A stretch of DNA of 5,285 nt from CAZZEX01 sp964653285 (lineage in GTDB: Bacteria; Chloroflexota; Anaerolineae; B4-G1): the NCBI GenBank assembly GCA_964653285.1, contig CAZZEX010000179.1:1-5285 (forward strand). The letters are read 5' to 3'. Below are positions 1 through 4,106 of the stretch, in pieces (position 1 is the first letter of the stretch; each line of letters starts with the position of its first letter). The translations under genes and the position numbers were made by a program. The notes beneath the pieces were generated by a model. That model ran no database searches and was not told the origin of the DNA. It was given only the letters and a program-made list of their open reading frames with translations.

Positions 1-221
1 AGGCCGTTGGCGACGTACTCGGAGGCGAGCCACGGATAGTAGCGGTCGTAGTCCTCGCTCAGCCCGGCCGGCTTCGTCCCCGCCGCGAAGCGCATCACCA
101 CCTGGTAGACTGGCCCAGGCGGGGTGTAGGTGGTGGCGACGTATATGATGACGACGACTGCTGGCGCGACGACGAGCCACCAGCGGCGAATCAGTATCTT
201 CCAGTAGGTGCGCAGTTCCAT
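1..221 (-). CDS. Wzz-like polysaccharide chain-length/export protein, N-terminal part
   Basis: The gene starts with ATG at 221-219 and runs off the left edge, so only about 73 residues are visible. The protein begins MELRTYWKILIRRWWLV, a short basic cytoplasmic head. A hydrophobic segment follows at about residues 14-31, then an exported-looking stretch rich in Tyr, Pro and Trp (for example EDYDRYYPWLASEY). This layout is that of the N-terminal Wzz domain found in chain-length regulators and polysaccharide co-polymerases, which sit in the inner membrane and set the length of O-antigen, capsule or exopolysaccharide. A strong Shine-Dalgarno, AAGGAGGA (225-232), fixes the start. It lies downstream of a family 4 glycosyltransferase, which fits a surface-glycan locus. 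Whether a C-terminal kinase domain exists cannot be seen. The family call comes from domain style, not a search. Confidence 0.75.
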   Translation of the reverse strand, partial: MELRTYWKILIRRWWLVVAPAVVVIIYVATTYTPPGPVYQVVMRFAAGTKPAGLSEDYDRYYPWLASEYVANG

Positions 222-224
222 TCG

Positions 225-232
225 TCCTCCTT
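225..232 (-). promoter_or_regulatory. Ribosome binding site of the Wzz-like gene
   Basis: On the minus strand AAGGAGGA lies three bases before the ATG at 221-219, so its GGAGG core is about five bases away. It is a near-perfect anti-16S match and identifies the start of the truncated gene at the left edge. Confidence 0.8.
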
Positions 233-235
233 GGT

Positions 236-309
236 GAGTAGATGAGGAATGGGTAGATGAGTATATGAGTACTCATGTATTCTCCTCATCTCCTCATTTA
301 CTCATCTAC
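236..309. repeat. ATGAG-rich imperfect palindrome between genes
   Basis: Nearly the whole gap between the family 4 glycosyltransferase and the Wzz-like gene is made of ATGAG/CTCAT units. GTAGATGAG occurs directly at 238-246 and 253-261 and inverted (CTCATCTAC) at 301-309, where it overlaps the TAG stop of the glycosyltransferase. The centre is a perfect 12-base palindrome, ATGAGTACTCAT (265-276). Further CTCAT units sit at 284-288 and 293-297. The arms can pair imperfectly over most of the element to form a long hairpin. There is no T-run typical of an intrinsic terminator. It could be a small dispersed intergenic repeat, an mRNA-stabilising or attenuating hairpin, or a regulator binding array; the sequence does not decide. 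Confidence 0.7.
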
Positions 310-1388
310 TTTTGCCACTTTTCCTCTACAAATCTCATCAGTTGCCGTTTGAACACACTCACGTCGAAGCGATTGGCGTTCTGGACGCAGGCGCGGGGGT
401 CTATTGCGTCGGGATCGAAGGTGCGCACGGCGGCGGCCAACGCCTCGGGTGTCGGCTCGTGGAAGAAGGCACCGGTCTTTCCCTCGACGACCGTGTCGAG
501 TGCGCCGCCGGCACCGTAGGCGATCACCGGCCGACCGGCCGCCTGGGCCTGGACTGGTGCAATGCCGAAGTCCTCCACCCCCGGCAGGATATACGCCCGG
601 CATCTTGCGAACAAGTCAGGCACCTCTTCGTCGGGCACGCGGCCCAGGAAGGTGACGTTGGAACGGGCCTGATCCTCCAGCACTGCTCGACACCGTCCGT
701 CACCGGCGATGACCAGCGGCAGACCCAGTTGGTTGAAGGCGTGCACAGCCAGGTCTATGCGGCGATAGGGGATGAGACGGGAGACGATGAGGTAGTAGTC
801 GTCGTGAGTGACAGCGGGATGGAAACGAGCGGTGACCACCGGCGGGTGGATGACGACCGAGGCGCGACCGTAGGTACGGCGGATGCGGGCCTGCACCTCG
901 CGGGAGATGGCGACGAAGTGATCCACTCGCTGGGCAGCCTGGTAGTCCCAGCGGCGGAGGAGTGCGACCAGGGGGCACAGCGCGGCCTTGAGGGTCGGCG
1001 GGAGCGCCTCGCGGGCGGCGTAGGTCTTGAAGTTCCACACATAGCGGGTGGGGGTCAGGCAGTAGCAGACGTGTACCGCCTCGCCGGTCCGCATCCCGTG
1101 GCAGAAGCCGGACTTGTTGCTGAGCACCACGTCGTAGCCGGAGAGGTCGAGGCGGGCGAAGGCCAGGGGGTAAAGAGGCAGGTAGGGCTGGTGGCGGCGG
1201 TAGATACCCGGCAGGTGATCCATCCAGGTGGTGCGGATGTCCCAGGCACGGTAAGCCACGGGCATTCCCTCCCTCCAGTACATCGAGGTGTAGATGGGGG
1301 CGCGGGGAAACATCTCCACCAGTGTCTCCAGGACATCCTCCGCGCCGCCGATTTGGTTTAGCCAGTCGTGGACGAGAGCGAGGCGCAC
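306..1388 (-). CDS. Family 4 glycosyltransferase (GT-B fold)
   Basis: This 360-residue protein is a retaining sugar-nucleotide glycosyltransferase of family GT4, of the kind that builds O-antigen or exopolysaccharide at the inner face of the membrane. The N-terminal acceptor domain begins MRLALVHDWLNQIGGAED, with the Gly-Gly loop typical of the family. The C-terminal donor domain opens with LIVSRLIPYRRIDLAVHAFN (residues 200-219), continues with VIAGDG (226-231) and NVTFLGRVPDEE (244-255), and carries the EDFGIAPVQA signature (272-281) followed by GRPVIAYGAGG (285-295). The second acid of the usual E-x7-E pair is Gln280 (CAG, 549-551). The start is GTG at 1388-1386: the codon just upstream in frame is the TAA of rnhB, and GGAGGT lies four bases before the GTG. 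Length is normal. Acceptor and donor sugar cannot be told from sequence. Confidence 0.92.
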   Translation of the reverse strand: MRLALVHDWLNQIGGAEDVLETLVEMFPRAPIYTSMYWREGMPVAYRAWDIRTTWMDHLPGIYRRHQPYLPLYPLAFARLDLSGYDVVLSNKSGFCHGMRTGEAVHVCYCLTPTRYVWNFKTYAAREALPPTLKAALCPLVALLRRWDYQAAQRVDHFVAISREVQARIRRTYGRASVVIHPPVVTARFHPAVTHDDYYLIVSRLIPYRRIDLAVHAFNQLGLPLVIAGDGRCRAVLEDQARSNVTFLGRVPDEEVPDLFARCRAYILPGVEDFGIAPVQAQAAGRPVIAYGAGGALDTVVEGKTGAFFHEPTPEALAAAVRTFDPDAIDPRACVQNANRFDVSVFKRQLMRFVEEKWQK

Positions 1389-2015
1389 TTACACCTCCGG
1401 TATCTCCTGCATGGGTCGCCAACTCATCCGGTGGGTGGGCGAGGGGCCCAGCCGCGCCAGAGCCTCTCGGTGCTGACGTGTGCCATATCCCTTGTGGCGG
1501 GCAAAGCCGTAGCCGGGGAAGTCCTGGTCCAGTGCTACCATCAGCCGGTCCCGCTCCACTTTAGCGACGATGCTGGCGGCGGCGACGCTCAGGCAGTGGA
1601 GGTCCGCCTTCGGCAGCGCCCGCTGGGGCAGATCAAGGTCCGGCAGTCGCACGTAGTCCACCAGCAGCGCGTCCACCCATCCATCCAGCCGGGCCACGGC
1701 GCGGGAGAACGCCTGCCGCGTGGCCGGGAGAATCCCCACCTCGTCCACCTCGGCGGGGGTGGCCCAGCCCACTCCCACCGCTTCTGCCGCTTCCAGGATA
1801 AGTGGCAGGAGTGCCTCCCGCTGCGCCGGGCCCAGTTGCTTGGAGTCGCGCACGCCGCTCAGCAGGTCGGACAGGTCGGATCGACCGAGCGGAAGCACCA
1901 CCGCCGCCGCGCAGACTGGCCCGGCCCATGCACCGCGTCCGGCCTCGTCCAGGCCGGCTACGCGGGTGTAGCCGGTGGCGTACAGGTCTAGTTCCTCGTG
2001 AAGATCAGGCAGCAT
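1389..2015 (-). CDS. rnhB: Ribonuclease HII
   Basis: The 208-residue protein is RNase HII, a cytoplasmic metal-dependent nuclease that cuts the RNA strand of RNA-DNA hybrids and starts removal of single ribonucleotides misincorporated in DNA. Diagnostic motifs are all present: GLDEAGRGAWAGPV (21-34), RDSKQL (56-61), LLVDYVRLP (117-125), KADLHCLSVAAASIVAKV (136-153), ERDRLM (154-159) and HKGYGTRQH (174-182). Aligning by eye to the E. coli enzyme gives the four catalytic acids as Asp23, Glu24, Asp120 and Asp138, all intact. The only early start is ATG at 2015-2013, with an in-frame stop five codons upstream. The best Shine-Dalgarno, AGAAGG, is unusually distant and lies in a possible hairpin. 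The TAA stop directly abuts the GTG of the next glycosyltransferase. Its place inside a glycan cluster is unusual. Confidence 0.96.
   Translation of the reverse strand: MLPDLHEELDLYATGYTRVAGLDEAGRGAWAGPVCAAAVVLPLGRSDLSDLLSGVRDSKQLGPAQREALLPLILEAAEAVGVGWATPAEVDEVGILPATRQAFSRAVARLDGWVDALLVDYVRLPDLDLPQRALPKADLHCLSVAAASIVAKVERDRLMVALDQDFPGYGFARHKGYGTRQHREALARLGPSPTHRMSWRPMQEIPEV
1393..1398 (-). promoter_or_regulatory. Ribosome binding site of the family 4 glycosyltransferase, inside rnhB
   Basis: The minus strand reads GGAGGT, four bases, GTG, with the rnhB TAA filling three of those four bases. The site lies in the last codons of rnhB, so ribosomes ending rnhB sit on the start of the glycosyltransferase. 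This supports the GTG start and translational coupling. Confidence 0.75.
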
Positions 2016-2020
2016 CGCGC

Positions 2021-2040
2021 AGGCAGTTTACCTTCTGCCT
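2021..2040 (-). promoter_or_regulatory. Hairpin in the rnhB leader with the ribosome binding site in its loop
   Basis: Just before rnhB the mRNA reads AGGCAG, AAGGTAAA, CTGCCT: a six-base-pair stem with an eight-base loop, followed by five bases and the ATG. The only Shine-Dalgarno-like sequence (AGAAGG, 2031-2036) overlaps the 5' stem and loop and is about 15 bases from the ATG, too far for normal use. If the stem forms, it would bring AAGG closer to the start. The pairing is seen directly; a role is inference. I found no convincing promoter in the 134 bases between this gene and the one upstream. Confidence 0.4.
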
Positions 2041-2149
2041 CTTCACTTCCTTCGTTTTCTCGTTCTCGATTTCAGTGAACGGTTATCCCGGGCCTGCTCT
2101 GGTGGGGCGATGAGTTCAAGCGCTCCTCCAACTAACCTGAAACTTGGGG

Positions 2150-2914
2150 CTACCTATCGTAGAGGCGGGTGCGCCAGTTGCGGCGGATGATGAGCAACTC
2201 CATTATGGCGCGCAGTGAATCACGCACCAGCCGCATGCGGCTCTCGGCACTGTAGTACCAGTGAACGGGCACCTCGATGATTTTGTAGCCGCGCTTCTGA
2301 GCGACGAACAGCAACTCCACATCGAAGCCGATGCCGTTGAGCGTCTGCACGTTGAACAGGTCATCGGCCACCTCGTCGCGGAAGCACTTGAAGCCGCACT
2401 GCGTGTCCCCGAAGCCGCGTACGGCAATCAACTTGATCAGCAGATTGAAGATGCGGCCGATGACGTGGCGATACCAGGGCTCGTCGTAGCGCACGGCCCC
2501 GGGCGCTTCACGGGAAGCGATGGCGACGTCGTAGCCGTCGAGCACTGGCGGTAGGAACCTGCTGATCTCCTCGATAGGCATTGAGAGATCAGCATCGCAG
2601 ATGAAGCGGTACTTGCCTCGTGCTTCAAGCATGCCCCGCCGCACCGCCAACCCTTTACCCCGGGCCATCTCCTGGTAGAACTGGATGTAGGGGAAGCGCT
2701 CAGCGTACCGGCGGGCTACTCCCACAGTGTCGTCCGCGCTGCCGTTCTCGACAATGATCACTTCGTACTTATAGGGCTGCGTTGCCAGAAAGGCGGCGAT
2801 CTTGTCCAGGCTGCCTGGCAGCCGGTATTCCTCGTTGTGGGCGGGGATGATGATGGAAAGTAGTGGGGTCTCGTTAATGGTCAACCTCCGAAGTGCATTC
2901 TTCCGAGTCGCCAT
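2150..2914 (-). CDS. Family 2 glycosyltransferase, dolichyl/polyprenyl-phosphate glucosyltransferase type
   Basis: This GT2 protein (254 residues from the first ATG) belongs to the group named after ALG5/dolichyl-phosphate glucosyltransferase, which moves a hexose from a nucleotide sugar to a polyprenyl phosphate on the cytoplasmic side of the membrane. Motifs in order are LSIIIPAHNEE (19-29), VENGSADDT (55-63), ARGKGLAVRRGM (84-95), the metal-binding DADLSMPIEE (107-116), SREAPGA (134-140), GDTQCGFKCFR (169-179), GFDVELLFVA (196-205) and EVPVHWYY (214-221). No C-terminal membrane segment is present, so it is the catalytic domain alone. The ATG at 2914 has no Shine-Dalgarno and overlaps the upstream gene by 41 bases. 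A perfect GGAGG (2885-2889) instead points to ATT at 2878-2876, which would give a 242-residue protein starting just before the first motif. The bacterial substrate is not certain. Confidence 0.9.
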   Translation of the reverse strand: MATRKNALRRLTINETPLLSIIIPAHNEEYRLPGSLDKIAAFLATQPYKYEVIIVENGSADDTVGVARRYAERFPYIQFYQEMARGKGLAVRRGMLEARGKYRFICDADLSMPIEEISRFLPPVLDGYDVAIASREAPGAVRYDEPWYRHVIGRIFNLLIKLIAVRGFGDTQCGFKCFRDEVADDLFNVQTLNGIGFDVELLFVAQKRGYKIIEVPVHWYYSAESRMRLVRDSLRAIMELLIIRRNWRTRLYDR

Positions 2915-3296
2915 CGGCCACGTGGAGCGTGGAGACGCTGTCGCCGACGACGGGGTAGGTGAGCTCCGACTCCCGTCCGACGACGTAGCGCTCGTAGATG
3001 GCGGTGATGATCTCCGGCAGCGTGGCGTCGGTCAGTTCCAGGTCAGGCACGTCGTAGCGGCCGGGGACGGGGTGTGTTTCCAGCAGTTCCATCAGGCGCG
3101 GATAGTCTGGCGCCAGGTCGCCCCCGTCGTTGCTGAAGCCTTTGATCTCCCCTGTCCGCAGTCCACGGATGAGGTGGAAGCGATACTCGTACACCTCATC
3201 TTGCCAGGCCGCCGTCGGTTCCCGAGGACAGTCGTCGAACATCAGGCCAAACACGTCTGCCAGTCTGCTGTACCATAATCGGAACGGTCTGCCCAT
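2874..3296 (-). CDS. Unrecognised acidic 140-residue protein, second gene of a small operon
   Basis: I do not recognise this family. The protein is soluble-looking, with no signal peptide or membrane segment. It is clearly acidic, with about 28 Asp/Glu against 12 Arg/Lys, and ends in an acidic tail (GDSEECTSEVDH). The middle has a patterned stretch, GRYDVPDLELTDATLPEI at about residues 79-96, followed by a probable helix, which looks like a small folded domain and not a chance frame. The ATG at 3296-3294 has a good Shine-Dalgarno, AAGGTG, five bases upstream. That site touches the TGA that ends the interrupted gene before it (3309-3307), so the two are coupled. By position and charge it could be an antitoxin or immunity partner of the preceding gene, but nothing in the sequence proves this. 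Its 3' end overlaps the family 2 glycosyltransferase. Confidence 0.75.
   Translation of the reverse strand: MGRPFRLWYSRLADVFGLMFDDCPREPTAAWQDEVYEYRFHLIRGLRTGEIKGFSNDGGDLAPDYPRLMELLETHPVPGRYDVPDLELTDATLPEIITAIYERYVVGRESELTYPVVGDSVSTLHVADGDSEECTSEVDH
2885..2889 (-). promoter_or_regulatory. Ribosome binding site questioning the start of the family 2 glycosyltransferase
   Basis: GGAGG lies inside the last codons of the upstream 140-residue gene. In the glycosyltransferase frame, a TTG follows with no spacing, and an ATT (2878-2876) follows after six bases. The ATT overlaps the upstream TAA as ATTAA. The annotated ATG at 2914 has no purine-rich site before it. Either initiation is from the non-standard ATT, or the ATG is used by coupling without its own site. 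Confidence 0.5.
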
Positions 3297-3301
3297 GATC
3301 T

Positions 3302-3307
3302 CACCTT
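3302..3307 (-). promoter_or_regulatory. Ribosome binding site of the 140-residue gene, overlapping the upstream TGA
   Basis: The minus strand reads TGAAGGTGAGATCATG across 3309-3294. The TGA closes the frame that continues past the amber codon of the gene before, AAGGTG is the Shine-Dalgarno, and ATG follows five bases later. The tight fit is evidence that the upstream gene originally ended here and not at 3451. Confidence 0.7.
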
Positions 3308-3783
3308 CATGTCGGTGGGTAAAAGGTCGCTACGTACCATCGCCCGCTTCGGGCACGTTGAATCACCACCTGCAACACTGTATCCTCATCCTCACCATCG
3401 GGAGTCTGGTAGCGGCGCTGGCTGTGATAGATAACCCGGTCTGGCTCTTCCTATACCACGTTACCACGCTGTAGGATCATCGGTATGCGGTCAAGATACT
3501 CCAACGCCCACTCGTCGCCAAAATGTATGCGGCCGGCCATGATGTGATCAACTTCCCACTCGACGTAATGGTACACCCGCCGTCCGCCCTGATCCACGAC
3601 ACTGTAGGCGACGGTCATCTCCTGGCCACGCACCAGGTGGACCGCTCCGGCCTCGTCGTAGTCGGCGTCGGGCGGCGAGGGAGGCAACTCGCATCCCGCG
3701 TTGATCAGGTACTCGACGATGCGTGCTCGCCGCTCGCGGACATCCTCAGGGGCGGTGAACCAGGCGATGAGGTTGGGCGTCAT
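3307..3783 (-). pseudogene. Small gene broken by an in-frame amber codon; possible nuclease-toxin fold
   Basis: The frame starts at ATG 3783 and would encode 158 residues, but codon 111 (3453-3451) is TAG. Beyond it the same frame stays open for 47 codons and reads like protein: EEPDRVIYHSQRRYQ, then DTVLQVVIQRARSGRWYVAT, ending FYPPT and TGA at 3309-3307, ten bases before the next ATG. With the stop bridged, the second half runs from DHIMAGRIHFGD (79-90) and EYLDRIPMILQ (95-105) to the terminal WYVATFYP. This order of a His-containing helix, I-x-x-I-L, then strands ending in a T-x-Y-P-like motif resembles, from memory, small nucleases of the barnase/EndoU/colicin/RelE-like type that occur as toxins. 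That assignment is tentative. The break may be a true nonsense mutation, a sequencing error or programmed readthrough. It has its own promoter and is first in the operon. Confidence 0.72.
3451..3783 (-). CDS. 110-residue product of the same gene if the amber codon is obeyed
   Basis: If TAG terminates, the product is 110 residues, beginning MTPNLIAWFTAPEDVRERRA and ending LQRGNVV. It would lose the C-terminal strands and the WYVATFYP end, so it would probably not be a complete fold. The ATG is close to the promoter: the predicted transcript starts about 15 bases upstream, with GAGG ten bases before the ATG as a weak ribosome binding site. An automatic annotation would probably show only this shortened form as a hypothetical protein. 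Confidence 0.5.
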   Translation of the reverse strand: MTPNLIAWFTAPEDVRERRARIVEYLINAGCELPPSPPDADYDEAGAVHLVRGQEMTVAYSVVDQGGRRVYHYVEWEVDHIMAGRIHFGDEWALEYLDRIPMILQRGNVV

Positions 3784-3785
3784 TG

Positions 3786-3799
3786 CTGAGTATCCTCAG
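3786..3799. promoter_or_regulatory. CTGAG-N4-CTCAG inverted repeat at the transcription start, possible operator
   Basis: A five-base inverted repeat with a four-base centre lies between the -10 box and the ATG at 3783. In DNA it is placed where an autoregulator could block transcription. In RNA it would fold as a small hairpin that hides the GAGG ribosome binding site. A similar repeat with a five-base centre occurs at 4000-4018. Short repeats like this arise by chance, so the role is inference. Confidence 0.35.
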
Positions 3800-3804
3800 T
3801 CCGC

Positions 3805-3833
3805 ATGATACCCGCTTCGGGGGCTTTCGTCAA
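3805..3833 (-). promoter_or_regulatory. Sigma70-type promoter of the small operon
   Basis: On the minus strand a -35 box TTGACG (3833-3828) and a -10 box TATCAT (3810-3805) are separated by exactly 17 bases. Each matches the consensus at five of six positions. Transcription would start near 3798, giving a leader of about 15 bases to the ATG at 3783. The promoter sits downstream of the glutamate dehydrogenase terminator, so the small operon is transcribed on its own. No clear promoter was seen further left, so it may also feed the glycosyltransferases and rnhB. Confidence 0.75.
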
Positions 3834-4037
3834 CCCCGGTCAGAATACGTTCAAGGTACACCCGGTCAACGGTTCGGCCACGTTGCACTGTCCGTCGCTT
3901 GCGGCCCATTCTGGGGATGCCCAGGAGTCCCGCCAGTTGGCCCCGGAGGTGGGCACGTGCTGCCTTCCCCTGCCAGGCTCGCAGCGCCCAGGCCACGATG
4001 CCTGAGCATTCCTCAGGCCCGTGAGACACAGAGAAAC
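3834..4037. other. Gene-poor stretch between terminator and promoter
   Basis: Together with the flanking sites this makes a gap of 323 bases (3784-4106) without a supported gene. A minus-strand frame of 77 codons from GTG 4029 to TGA 3796 is open, but it has no ribosome binding site, is Arg-rich in the way of chance frames in GC-rich DNA, and contains the small-operon promoter in its end. It might be a decayed gene. No tRNA, rRNA or transposase remnant was recognised. The one structured element is the inverted repeat at 4000-4018. Confidence 0.5.
4000..4018. repeat. Inverted repeat GCCTGAG-N5-CTCAGGC
   Basis: A perfect seven-base-pair stem with a five-base centre lies 20 bases beyond the glutamate dehydrogenase terminator. 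Its inner CTGAG/CTCAG matches the repeat at 3786-3799 next to the small-operon start site. It may be a second binding site for the same regulator or a third 3' hairpin of the dehydrogenase transcript, or it may be chance. Confidence 0.4.
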
Positions 4038-4070
4038 AGACACCCGGAGTCTCGCCGACTCCGGGTGTCT
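4038..4070 (-). terminator. Intrinsic terminator of the glutamate dehydrogenase gene
   Basis: A perfect 14-base-pair stem (4038-4051 with 4057-4070) rich in G and C encloses a five-base loop. On the minus strand it is followed by TGTTTCTCTG, a moderately T-rich tail, while the plus-strand side is followed by TGCCGAGAGG, so it works for leftward transcription. It lies about 37 bases beyond the TAG of the dehydrogenase and separates it from the small operon. Confidence 0.88.
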
Positions 4071-4083
4071 TGCCGAGAGGCTG

Positions 4084-4105
4084 TCAACTGCTCTGGCTCA
4101 GTTGA
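4084..4105 (-). repeat. Small hairpin directly after the glutamate dehydrogenase stop
   Basis: TCAACTG (4084-4090) and CAGTTGA (4099-4105) form a perfect seven-base-pair stem with an eight-base loop, beginning one base past the TAG. It lacks a T-run, so it is more likely a 3'-end stabilising structure than a second terminator. Confidence 0.45.
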
Positions 4106-4106
4106 T

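Noticed and set aside
236..309. CRISPR array or intrinsic terminator at the ATGAG repeats
   Set aside because: Units are too short and irregular, with no spacers of even length for a CRISPR array, and no GC-rich stem plus T-run for a terminator.
312..1361. Open frame of 349 codons on the plus strand
   Set aside because: It lies opposite the clear family 4 glycosyltransferase, has no recognisable motifs and arises from the GC-rich codon pattern of the real gene.
700..1422. Open frame of 240 codons on the minus strand overlapping the family 4 glycosyltransferase and rnhB
   Set aside because: Its translation is Pro/Arg/Gly-rich with no domain, and both overlapping genes have intact catalytic motifs in their own frames.
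1368..1991. Open frame of 207 codons on the plus strand
   Set aside because: It is the antisense shadow of rnhB, which has all its active-site residues.
3451..3453. TAG recoded as an amino acid, such as pyrrolysine or by codon reassignment
   Set aside because: TAG ends the dehydrogenase and both glycosyltransferase genes at their expected lengths, so general recoding is not supported. Local readthrough remains open.
3130..3474. Plus-strand frame of 114 codons with a hydrophobic end, crossing the gap between the two small genes
   Set aside because: The minus strand here carries the continuation past the amber codon and the 140-residue gene, both with ribosome binding and stop-start fit. The plus frame lacks a ribosome binding site.
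3343..3821. CCCGCTTCGGG occurs at 3343-3353 and again at 3811-3821
   Set aside because: A shared 11-base word is expected by chance in about 5 kb. One copy is in coding sequence and the other in the promoter spacer, with dissimilar flanks.
3796..4029. Minus-strand frame of 77 codons from GTG
   Set aside because: It has no ribosome binding site, starts right after a terminator, has Arg-rich composition typical of chance frames, and holds the promoter of the next gene in its end.
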